Assembly (NCBI RefSeq): GCF_000208925.1
Contig: NW_001915138.1
Span: 1-19,880 of the forward strand
From: Entamoeba histolytica HM-1:IMSS
Taxonomy: Eukaryota; Evosea; Mastigamoebida; Endamoebidae
Reading direction: 5' to 3'
DNA: 19,880 bases
This document shows, piece by piece, positions 1 through 8,330 of the stretch; the first letter of the stretch is position 1, and the number at the start of each line of letters is the position of its first letter. Under the pieces are notes generated by a model. That model ran no database searches and had not been told where the DNA came from. It saw only the letters and a program-made list of their open reading frames with translations. The translations under genes and the position numbers were made by a program.

Positions 1-487
1 TTCTATTTCTTTTATCTTGTCCTTTTTTCATTTTATTGTGTTGTGATATTTTAATTATATTGAATATGAATAAATGAAAGTAAATTTTTGTGCTTCTATT
101 TATTTTATTAACACTTTTCAAATGACTGTTGTTTATTTCATATTAACTATTTCTATTTATTATATGATTATTCATAACTTCTATTGGAAGTTATAAATAT
201 CAAGTGTTTATCCAATATCAATTTCAGCTAAATTTCATAGTTTCTTCATGAATAATATTTGTTTGATTATCAACTTCAATTATTCTATATTTTTTTGTAT
301 GTTAAATCTTCTAATAAAACTATCTCTTTCAAAATCAGATATAATATTAATTGAATCTGCATAATACCAAGAAAAACACAAAGAATTTAAAAAAAGATTT
401 CAAATAAACATGTCCAATATTCTTTCCATCTTCTTATAATGAATTTCAATATAAAATGAATCAAAATCATATCAAATAAATAAAAAT
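1..487. other. AT-rich non-coding stretch
   Basis: I see no supportable gene here. The sequence is AT-rich with stops in all frames. The only structure is a perfect 8-bp hairpin, ATAACTTC (174-181) and GAAGTTAT (187-194) with a 5-base loop. The last bases before 488 grow A-rich and lead into the SINE-like element. Confidence 0.6.
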
Positions 488-528
488 TAGTTAATTAAGT
501 ATTAATAGAATTTTCATCTATTCTTCCT

Positions 529-1057
529 AGCTCAGGGGAGACTAATCCCATCCCTGAGCTTATTAAAAAAGAGTAATCTCTTTGTTAAACCTATTCTTTA
601 TGTTTTTCTTGCAAAATGAGGAAAGCACTTCTTTGCTTTATTTCTTCCTATTAAGGTTTTTCAAACCTCTTCTGCTTATTTCTTCTTTTTAAGCCTTTGT
701 TTGTTTTCTGCCTTAATTTTAAGGAATTTCATTTTTCTTATTTTATGAATGGGAGAAGGAATCATTTTATTACTACTGTATTACTTTGACTAATCTTCTT
801 TTTAGTCTTACTTTGACTAATCTTCTTTTAGTCATACCCACACTTCAGTAGATTCTTATATTACATCCATGTAATATTCTACTGTATTCTCTTGCTGCAC
901 CCTTTGCAGCATTCCCTAATACATTCCTAATTCAAAAGGACCGTCATAACCAGATAATAACTGGGAGAGTCGAAGAATGAATTTGTACTAGGGTTTATGT
1001 GTGGTGTTTCAGACGTGCCACCTTCGATCTCCAAATTCAAATAAAAAAAAAAAAAAA
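529..1057 (+). mobile_element. SINE1-type non-LTR retroposon (EhSINE1-like), nearly full length
   Basis: This non-coding element of about 530 bp is less AT-rich than its surroundings. It opens with a 9-bp inverted repeat (AGCTCAGGG 529-537 and CCCTGAGCT 552-560). It carries two tandem units of 27 and 26 bp (781-807 and 808-833) and ends in an A15 tract (1043-1057). Length, internal 26/27-bp repeats and A-rich tail match what is known of Entamoeba SINE1, which is mobilised by LINE1 proteins. No ORF is present. I found no convincing target-site duplication. A decayed copy at 15590-16165 aligns colinearly with it. Upstream similarity to that copy begins near 488, so the true 5' limit could lie 40 bases earlier. 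The family name is inferred from architecture, not from a database match. Confidence 0.78.
781..833 (+). repeat. 26/27-bp tandem repeat inside the SINE1-like element
   Basis: There are two adjacent units, 781-807 (27 bp) and 808-833 (26 bp), that differ by one T in a T run. Each unit contains GACTAA and its complement TTAGTC six or more bases later (788-793 with 802-807; 815-820 with 828-833). Each repeat therefore encodes one 6-bp hairpin. Variable copy number of a 26-27-bp unit is a known property of EhSINE1. Confidence 0.85.
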
Positions 1058-1465
1058 GAAATCAATTATGATTAACCTTATTTTTTAGGTTTTTCATCAT
1101 GTTGAGAAGTGAGCGAATCAGTTTCTTCAACACGCTTTATTTCTATTGAAATAAAGTTTTTGCAAGCATGCTCGACTTAAATGGTTCCTCAATTAAGTTG
1201 CTGCCTGACTTTTATTTTGATTTTAATGAGTAATATAATATTTCTCATTCTTTATATTGTTGTTTTAAGGAGAGTATATCCATAACATACTGTTATAGCT
1301 CATCTCTTTTTACCTTCGACACCCCTTAAAGAAACACTATTCCTTGATAATATCCTTATGTTTAATTTTTGTGCAACAATATCAATTATATATGCGTCTT
1401 CTTTAATAAATGATAATTCTTAATACATAATACCTCCTTAGTAAATAATAATCCTTATAATTAAT

Positions 1466-1558
1466 AATGAATAACAATACACGTTAATGAATAACAATGC
1501 ACCTCAATGAATAACAATACACGTTAATGAATAACAATACACGTTAATGAATAATAAT
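1466..1558 (+). repeat. 20-bp tandem repeat, four units plus a partial
   Basis: The unit AATGAATAACAATACACGTT occurs at 1466-1485, 1506-1525 and 1526-1545. A variant at 1486-1505 ends GCACCTC, and a partial unit follows from 1546. It lies inside the second SINE-like element and parallels the internal repeats of the first. Confidence 0.85.
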
Positions 1559-1633
1559 CTTTTATAATAATCACTTCTAATAAATATTAATAATAATAAA
1601 CGGTTAGTGTTGAATAGATATTATCTCACCAAA

Positions 1634-1723
1634 GGCACGTCATGACCAGACGATAACTGGGAGATTCGAAGCATGGGATTATTTTAGGGTTTCATGTGGT
1701 GTCTCTGACGTGCCATCTTCGAA
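1634..1723 (+). other. Predicted pseudoknotted RNA module in the retroposon tail
   Basis: Three helices can be read directly. P1 is GGCACGTCA (1634-1642) with TGACGTGCC (1706-1714), 9 bp. P2 is CCAG (1646-1649) with CTGG (1657-1660). P3 is TTCGAAG (1665-1671) with CTTCGAA (1717-1723), 7 bp. P3 starts inside the P1 loop and closes outside it, which makes a pseudoknot. P2 and six base pairs of P3 are also present in the first element (950-964; 970-975 with 1022-1027). Its P1 is cut to 4 bp by a CA-to-AC change. A role in recognition by the LINE reverse transcriptase is inference. Confidence 0.55.
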
Positions 1724-1735
1724 TGGTGTTAAGTT

Positions 1736-2865
1736 AACTACACTAATATAAATAAAATAAATTAAACAAATGGAATTAAAGAATATACTTTATCAACACT
1801 ACAGAAAAGATACTGTCTTATTGAAAAAAGATGGTGTATAAATAAATAACTCTATCCAAACTGCTACTTTATGGAAGAGAGTCTTAAAAATAACATTACA
1901 AAAGATTTCTTAATAAATACTAATTTCTATGAAATATAAATAGATGCAGAAATACCTATAAAGTAGATATTGTGTTACAACATTTTGTTAATGTTAGTAT
2001 GAAATGAATGCACTGAAGAAAAATACCAATAACACTTTGTTTAAAGACAAATATATAAAGTAATTAATAAATAACTCAAAATTATAACAATAAAGAAAGT
2101 ACATGATGAGAGTATCTGTGTAAATACAATAATTAAAAAAATTGATATTAAAAAGTAATAAAATGAGCAGTAAATAAATCAAATACTATTTATATAAAAA
2201 TAAAATAAGTTATTGAAAAATGAACATTTCAATATAATCAATAATTGAGTTGATATATAAAATAATGAATAAAAATATTATAACAATAATATCATAAATA
2301 AGTTTTAGTAATAATGGAAAAAAAAAACAATAATAATTACTAAAATATGAAAGAAATATCTAACATTTGACTCATTTTTGTCAATGTTAAAGTGTTAATC
2401 TTTTAGTGACACTATTTTGTTCAATCTCTTATAAATAATAAATTCTTTTATTTTATCCAAGATAAATAAATGTCAATATAATTGGGTGTTTTTTTTGGAA
2501 AAAAGGTTTTCGGTATTAACACAATATTTTTATAATAAATAAATGCACCTTTTTTTCTGAATAAAAAGAGTATGAAACATTAAATTGCCATCAATTTTTT
2601 AAAATATTTGATAAAAATAGAATGGGGTTTTGTTTATTTATTTTTTGTTGAAACAAGAATTAATAGAAAAATTCTATGAATATTAATTAGTTAATTTATT
2701 CATCGTGTTTTTAAAATTGGCTTTCCCTTTTTATTTCATAGACAATAAAATTACAAAGGAAGAATATATTCTAAAAATCCTTCATACACTGAAGAAAATA
2801 ATAAATTCAAAATAATAAATGAAATATTGCTATCACTGATAGAATAAACGATTTAAATATTCGAG
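1736..2865. other. AT-rich intergenic region
   Basis: I see no supportable gene. The only long frame (minus strand, 1994-2182) encodes almost entirely Phe, Tyr, Leu, Ile and Asn, as expected of AT-rich noise. The last 50 bases before 2866 contain GATTTAAATATTC, which resembles the Entamoeba TATA-like and initiator motifs and may serve the next gene. Confidence 0.5.
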
Positions 2866-3511
2866 ATGTATCGCAACAAAAAGTATAGAATCTTAAAAAT
2901 TAATTCACTAAACAATTTAATGCAAACAGACAAAAATAAAATGGAAAAGAAAAACAAAAGACAAAGAAAGATTAATGACGCTTTCTTCAAATTACGTACT
3001 TATCAAGTTTATCAACAAGGAGTTTTATTAGTATTATTGAATAACCATTTTGAAATTACCCTTCAAATACCTACAAAACGTTCAGTTGTAACTCATCAAT
3101 ATTTCAAAATAAACGAACTTAGAAGAGGAAATGATTCAATAAAAGTTGAAGAATACGTAGAACAAAGGTGCAAAGAAAAATATTTACAAGACATATCAAA
3201 TGGTATACCAGAAAAGACTGCAAGAAGAAGATACGACACAAATAAAATCACAGAACAACTCCATCTTCTGATTGACCTTTCAACAGAGTTTGGTTATAGA
3301 TTTGTATCAAAACGAACTTCAGGGAAAAAAAGGTGCTCAAATTGTTGAAACTATACAAAAGGTGATATCTCCAAATGTAACTATTTTACATAAAGAAATT
3401 CCAATAATTGGAGTACAAACCAATGACTATTTAACTCATCACTGTTTCGATTTAAAATGCGCTGTAATTCAGCGTTGTGATAGTTCTTTCCTTTCAAATT
3501 TGTCTGTCTAA
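2866..3511 (+). pseudogene. Frameshifted gene of unknown family (about 210 aa when read across the shift)
   Basis: Two overlapping frames look like one protein. The first (2866-3348) is basic and charged, with a KKNKRQRK stretch near residue 30 and mixed alpha/beta-like sequence after it. The second takes over near a run of seven A (3325-3331) and continues with well-balanced composition (GAQIVETIQKVISP, then Cys/His-containing sequence) to a stop at 3511. Moving between them needs a +1 shift, so one A too many in the run would explain it. The sequence is far less skewed to Asn/Ile/Phe/Tyr than the surrounding noise, which argues that it is or was coding. GATTTAAATATTC just upstream looks like a promoter. 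I do not recognise the family. A sequencing error in the A run is as likely as true decay. Confidence 0.55.
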
Positions 3512-5074
3512 TGGCTTTCCTTTTAAGTGTGACTTTGTATTTTATGATTATTTTTTGTCAATTTCTCAAAATAAATAACTCTGTTTTCATTTTCTATTTT
3601 CCTTTCTTCCATTGAAAAAAAGCATAGAAGAGATAGGCACATCCATTTTAATTTTAATAAAAAGTAATGTTTTGACTTTAATTTAGTTTTGATTTTTTAT
3701 ATTGTTATTTTGTTTTATAAAACACAAAAATATTAGATTTTGCGTTTTATAAAAATAACTCAGTAATATAACCCATAAATCCAGATAATAGCACCGTTTA
3801 TATTATGTTAATACATATTGTTCTGATTATTTTTCATGTTTTAACAAAACTGAAAATAGATGATTTATATTTATAAATCTTTTTCTTTTAATCACAATGA
3901 GGTTCTGTTTTTAACTTAATATATCAAATAATAATACAACTAATTGTTCTCATTCAATGTATTTCAGAATTTTTTACATTAAATAGTTGTTTGTAGTAAA
4001 CACAATGAATATTGTGTTATTGATATAAATCAAATACTTGTTAGATATATTCTGAAATAATAAAATGATAATAAACATAAATAAGTTACTCTTGATTAGT
4101 TGTATAATGCAACGAAATATTAATTATCTAAAAATAAAATTAACTCGAAATTTCAATAACATATTAAAATGAAAATATATTCCATTTTCGGTGTTTACTA
4201 AATAAAATAATTATTTCAATCCGTCCTTGGTGAGACAAAAAGTATAAAACTTCTTTCTTTTGAAACTTTGTAGGATAATGATATTAAAATAAAGGTAAAT
4301 AATATCTAATTAATTGTCTATTCTATAATAAATAACATTCCTCCCTTTTGTTTTTATTGTTTTTATCTACTATTTATCCAGAATATTATTAAATTGGATG
4401 AATAAAATTTATATATAAATAGAATTATCTATGATGAACATTCTGGAAGAGAAATGGGTTGAATTTTAGATAGTATAAACATAAAAGTCCTAGTACGCTA
4501 ACATCGATTATTCTTAAAAAGTATATTTGGTATTGTATTATATTTTTAGAATTATAATTCATGTTTTATTTAAAATCCTTGTTTTAGTTAAAATCCTTTT
4601 TTATGCAAATAGCAATTTATTTCACAAATGCCGTTGGTATTTTATAACAGAAAATCAATGGCATAAACACTGTTTTATTGAAAATTTGAACTTATACTAA
4701 CTATCATTATTTCTAAAACTTTGACTAAATTATTTATTACTATTGTTATAAAATAGTGAATAAACTAGTGACTTTTCATTGATTAATAATCAAAGAAGAA
4801 TTATTTCTGATGTATAAAGAAAATAACTGTAATAGGCAAACTTTGTACATGCCCTTTTCAAATTATTTTGAATGTTCAATTAAAATTCTTTTAAAGAAAG
4901 AAATCTTTATGAGAATAAGAGAATGAAGATAAAACAAGAAATAACCGAACAGAATAATAATACTTCAAAAATAATTTTTTTTTTGAAAGAAGAAAAAATA
5001 GTTCAAGGTACTTTGTGAACATTACCAATACGAACAAGAAATAGGAGTAAATATAAAATCACCTGACTGGTGTA
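3512..5074. other. AT-rich intergenic region with inverted repeats
   Basis: No gene can be supported. It holds a perfect 14-bp palindrome, TGTTTTATAAAACA (3711-3724), framed by GTTATTTT (3704-3711) and AAAATAAC (3752-3759). It also holds a pair of concentric inverted repeats (3960-4059), listed separately. Confidence 0.5.
3960..4059. repeat. Concentric inverted repeats, about 100 bp (foldback/MITE-like)
   Basis: An 11-bp perfect inverted repeat (TATTTCAGAAT 3960-3970 with ATTCTGAAATA 4049-4059) encloses a perfect 8-bp hairpin at its centre (AACACAAT 3999-4006 with ATTGTGTT 4011-4018). The two centres fall within one base of each other. This could be a decayed palindromic miniature element or a chance product of AT-rich sequence. 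Confidence 0.4.
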
Positions 5075-5272
5075 TTACCATGCAACTATTCTATTCATTT
5101 TCTTTTCTGCTTTTTTCCTCCTTTTCAGAGATTCGAAGGCAATTTCTTTTAAAGTTTTTTGTATAACATCAAAATAGTTAAGAGATTCATTTCTTTGTTG
5201 TTTTTTTTTGATCGAAAAATTAGCTTTATCAAACGAAACATTATGAGAATAATGACTTCTTTTCATTTGCAA
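5075..5272 (-). CDS. Possible small basic protein, 65 aa, unknown
   Basis: The ORF encodes a Lys/Arg-rich peptide with a patch of mixed charge (KRRKKAEKK) and no membrane segment. Its composition is unlike the Phe/Tyr/Leu-rich noise frames nearby. GTATATAAG lies about 30 bases upstream of the ATG on the coding strand, close to the Entamoeba TATA-like element GTATTTAAAG. The alternating basic and hydrophobic pattern in the last 30 residues could form a helix. I recognise no family. It may be a real small gene, an exon or chance. Confidence 0.35.
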   Translation of the reverse strand: MQMKRSHYSHNVSFDKANFSIKKKQQRNESLNYFDVIQKTLKEIAFESLKRRKKAEKKMNRIVAW

Positions 5273-5513
5273 CTTTTTATTCTTTTAATTCTTATATACT
5301 CATAAGAATAATACCCTTTCATTTTATTGTAATTGATGCACAAAACTTTTTAGGAATTTTGTTTGAAGATATATTTTAATAATATTTCTTTTGTTAAATC
5401 TTATTTCAGTCTAAGAAATACATCTTATAATCAAAATCAATTTTAATATCATAAAGTCCAAAGGAATAATTTCATTATTATTAAATAACATTAATGATAA
5501 AAAAAATAGTAAA

Positions 5514-6788
5514 TTAAGCAGTAATAATTGTTGGATAAGTCTCTTCTCCAATTGAGGTATATTTTGATTTCTTTTTTATTAAGCACAAAACACAAATAAT
5601 AGTAACAAGAATAAGGCATATAAGAATAAATAAAATAGAAGTAATACTTACAGTAAGTATTATTTTTGATGATGGTGATGAGTTATCTAATTTTTGGTTA
5701 TGTACTTGAAGAATAAATGTACGAGCATTTGAACTTACTGAAGTAAAACCTATTCTAAATAAAAATGGATTAACAGAGTCTGAAGTATTAAAACTGTATT
5801 TAATTCCACTTGAAGAAATACATGGAAGAGATTGAATTTTGTAATCAGAAGATAAAAGGCCAAAAGTAATATTAGTGTCTGAAGAAGAACATAAATCAAC
5901 AAAGTATTGATAATTTGGTTGAGGATTAATTTGATAGTTATACCCAAAAATTTCAGTTGAATCAGGAAGTGATGAAGGTGGAACAGTTTCATATCTAATA
6001 TATGGATATACGTTAATTTCTTCAATTGAAGTAGGAAGGAAGAATGTTTGATTAAATATAACTTTAATAACTGTAATAGATGGGCTAATAAAAGAAATAA
6101 GGAATTGTGTATTATCTTGTTCACTATCAAATTCAATATATTGACCAGTAAATGTTTTATTAAAAGAAATTGAAGAACATTGAATTTTGGTTGTAATAGG
6201 TAATGTTGAAGTAATATTAATTCCATATTTCCAATGTTCTTTAACAGTTAAAAGAACAAAAGATTGGTAAATACCATTTTCATCTTTCATTGAAAGAGTA
6301 GTATCTATTGACTTTGGAAAAGGATCAGTTACTTTGATTGGATTATTTATTGTACCTTGTGAGATTGGATAAAAGAAAATAGTATTGTATGGTGTATTAA
6401 AAGAAACATAAACTAATTGATGATGTCCTGCAGAAAGAACAAGAAAAGCCTCTTTATTATCTGCTTGACACACAGATGAACAATCAGTATAATATTGCAT
6501 TGTAATATCTTCAGAAGCAATTATTTGGAAAGAAAGAGTAAAGTCATAGTGATTAGCAATATCAATCCACATTCCATTTCCTTGAGTTTGACCATTACAA
6601 TTTATATTTTGTGAACTAAACTGTTCAGGGGTTAATGTTATTGAGCTTTCTACACTTGATAATGGTGAAAAGTAATAAGGTGAGACACAACTTGTCTTCT
6701 CAGACTGAGAAAGTACAATAGATAATAATAAAAGTATTAAACAAGTCATTAAGATATAATAATTCAGATTTCTTTTTTTTTTCTTCAT
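5514..6788 (-). CDS. Type I membrane glycoprotein with YTSI tail signal, putative receptor
   Basis: The 424-aa protein starts with a basic KKKKR segment and a hydrophobic core (about residues 10-26), giving a cleavable signal peptide. A Ser/Thr-rich ectodomain of about 350 residues follows, with scattered Cys and at least six N-glycosylation sequons (for example NIT, NKT, NQT, NSS). One membrane segment (about 376-404) precedes a 20-residue cytosolic tail beginning KKKS. The tail contains Y410-T-S-I413, a YxxPhi motif of the kind read by AP-complex mu subunits for endosomal or lysosomal sorting. This architecture resembles Entamoeba lysosomal cargo receptors (CPBF family), but those are roughly twice as long, so membership is not claimed. 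The beta-rich ectodomain has no domain I can name. A GAACTT box lies 16 bases upstream of the ATG. Confidence 0.8.
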   Translation of the reverse strand: MKKKKRNLNYYILMTCLILLLLSIVLSQSEKTSCVSPYYFSPLSSVESSITLTPEQFSSQNINCNGQTQGNGMWIDIANHYDFTLSFQIIASEDITMQYYTDCSSVCQADNKEAFLVLSAGHHQLVYVSFNTPYNTIFFYPISQGTINNPIKVTDPFPKSIDTTLSMKDENGIYQSFVLLTVKEHWKYGINITSTLPITTKIQCSSISFNKTFTGQYIEFDSEQDNTQFLISFISPSITVIKVIFNQTFFLPTSIEEINVYPYIRYETVPPSSLPDSTEIFGYNYQINPQPNYQYFVDLCSSSDTNITFGLLSSDYKIQSLPCISSSGIKYSFNTSDSVNPFLFRIGFTSVSSNARTFILQVHNQKLDNSSPSSKIILTVSITSILFILICLILVTIICVLCLIKKKSKYTSIGEETYPTIITA

Positions 6789-6798
6789 TTAAACAAAG

Positions 6799-6804
6799 AA
6801 GTTC
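6799..6804 (-). promoter_or_regulatory. GAACTT box upstream of the type I membrane protein
   Basis: TTTGAACTT reads toward the ATG at 6788, ending about 10 bases before it. The GAAC element (consensus AATGAACT) is a known Entamoeba core promoter motif with variable position. Confidence 0.5.
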
Positions 6805-7960
6805 AAAGAACATCTTTTTTATGTTTTTAGCTTCTTCTAATTTCCAAATCCTTCGTAGATCTTTTTTTTTTATTTTTTTTTAATAATAATTGTTTTTTTC
6901 CTACAAATAAAAAAAATTTATAAAATGATTTATTGTAAATTCGCAATAATTTTTACTAATTATAACTACAAAAAATGATTCAAAACAACTATTAACCTTT
7001 TTAAATTAAAAGAAGTTCTGTGAATAAATAAACAAATATCTCTTAAAAAGTAACACTAATTAATTATGAATTGTATATACCATTTTCTTTGTCTTTATTA
7101 TTCTTTAGAATGAAATAAAGTTTAATATATATTTAAAATAATACAAATATAATTTATATTTTATAGTTTCTAAATTATTTTTTTTTTTTGAAAGTTTTGT
7201 AATTAATATTTATTTAGATAAAAATTATTATAATTAAAACTATAATTATACTATTATTTTATTATTATTTATTAATACTTTTCTCTTTTTTTTTTATTAT
7301 TTTTTTTCTTTTTTTAGTTTTAAATTAGTTGTAATAAATGTTTCTTATTAATTACTACTTTCAAAAAAAAGAATCAGCTGAATTAAATAAGAGAAAATAA
7401 TAATAAGTGAATATTGTCAGAAGAAAGGAAGAACTGGAAGATGATAAGAAAATGAAATGAAAGGGTATATATCTCTATCTCCAGAATAAAATTGATGAGA
7501 TAAAAATGATGAAATAAAAGAAAATATTAAAGAAAACTAACAAAATAAAAGCAATATAAACAAAAGAAATTATACAAAATAAAAATCATAATAATAAAGA
7601 AGGAAGTAAATATAAAAAACATAAAATAAAAGAATTAAATTTCATTTATAATAAAAAACATAATTAAAGAAGAAAATAAATTATTATATTTATAAATATT
7701 GTTTTTTTTTTTTAAATTTTAAATTGTTTATAACAAAAACTAATACCAACTGAATTATATACTTAGTGAAACATAAAGTATTATTACTGATGATTAAAGA
7801 AAATAAAGTTGTTCAATACCTTAATTTTTTAATTAGATATATTAATTTTTCATATTTGAAATATCTTAAAATGACTCAAAAATAATTTTAATAAAACAAT
7901 GTTATATGAATGAAGAAAAATAATATAAACCCTTAAATTTTATTTACGACATTTGATATA
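6805..7960. other. AT-rich intergenic region with strand-asymmetric tracts
   Basis: No gene can be supported. The first half is rich in T and A runs (about 6860-7330). A purine-rich stretch with few T follows (about 7365-7680, many GAAGAA/AAGAAA). This strand asymmetry is seen again near 19125-19315. Confidence 0.5.
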
Positions 7961-8263
7961 TTAATCATTTTTATCTTTAGGATTTAAAGAAAGAGTAGCA
8001 AAACGATGAGAAATTGTATCTATGTTAACTTTTTCATTTGGATCAATATGAAATCCTACATTTTTGATTTCAACATGTTGTTTTACTGATTTTTTTGGAA
8101 TACTTTCATCTTCATCACTACAAACATAAAAAATACAAGAAACAAGAATAGTAATGATTAACATTAAAACCTATTAATGTCAATAACGTACATTAAACAT
8201 TTAAAGAAATGAAAAAAATCAAACAAGAAGACCAACAGGAATCATCCATAATGCTATATGCAT
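7961..8263 (-). CDS. Small single-pass membrane protein, 82 aa, two exons
   Basis: Exon 1 (8263-8225) encodes 13 residues (MHIALWMIPVGLL). Exon 2 (8170-7961) continues in frame with VLMLIITILV and then a hydrophilic part. Joined, they form one continuous hydrophobic segment of about 26 residues followed by CSDEDE and a soluble tail of about 48 residues ending NPKDKND. Unspliced, the exon 1 frame meets a TGA one codon into the intron. The exon 2 frame alone would begin at its internal ATG (8164) with only about 15 hydrophobic residues. Phase 0 joining and a complete membrane span support the spliced model. The family is unknown and the orientation in the membrane is unclear. It lies 67 bp downstream of the PAP2-family gene on the same strand. 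Confidence 0.65.
8171..8224 (-). other. 54-bp spliceosomal intron
   Basis: On the minus strand it begins GTTTGATT and ends ATTAATAG. Entamoeba introns are short and typically begin GTTTGT and end TAG, so this fits with one donor base differing at position 6. It is T-rich, and its second codon in the exon 1 frame is a stop. Confidence 0.65.
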
Positions 8264-8330
8264 TGTTTAACTGACATTTTGAGATGAGACTTGAACCAAA
8301 ACAAAAACCAAAAGAAACCCAAAAGTATTA

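Larger units (their letters stand above)
1075..1735 (+). mobile_element. Second SINE-like retroposon with 20-bp repeats and a shared 3' tail
   Basis: This non-coding element lies directly downstream of the first and in the same orientation. Its body is unrelated to SINE1: it has a 9-bp hairpin (CTTTATTTC 1135-1143 with GAAATAAAG 1148-1156) and a 20-bp tandem repeat at 1466-1558. Its last 100 bases (1631-1726) clearly match the tail of the first element, with CCAG, ATAACTGGGAGA, TCGAAG, AGGGTTT, GTGGTGT, GACGTGCC and CTTCGA in the same order. Sharing a tail with a different body fits another Entamoeba SINE family, such as SINE2 or SINE3, or a LINE 3' end. Both boundaries are approximate and there is no clean poly(A). 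Confidence 0.6.

Noticed and set aside
1634..1723. Self-cleaving ribozyme (HDV-like or hammerhead) in the retroposon tail
   Set aside because: Neither the hammerhead core (CUGAUGA...GAAA) nor the HDV double-pseudoknot core can be found, and self-cleaving ribozymes in retroposons usually sit at the 5' end.
1994..2182. 62-codon frame on the minus strand
   Set aside because: It encodes almost only Leu, Phe, Tyr, Ile and Asn, as AT-rich noise does, and has no promoter motif.
3180..3300. E2F/DP-like winged helix in the frameshifted gene, from RRRYD followed by hydrophobic residues
   Set aside because: Only a few residues match and the rest of the fold signature is missing.
5750..6226. 158-codon minus-strand frame
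   Set aside because: It lies inside the type I membrane protein in another frame; Leu/His-rich shadow.
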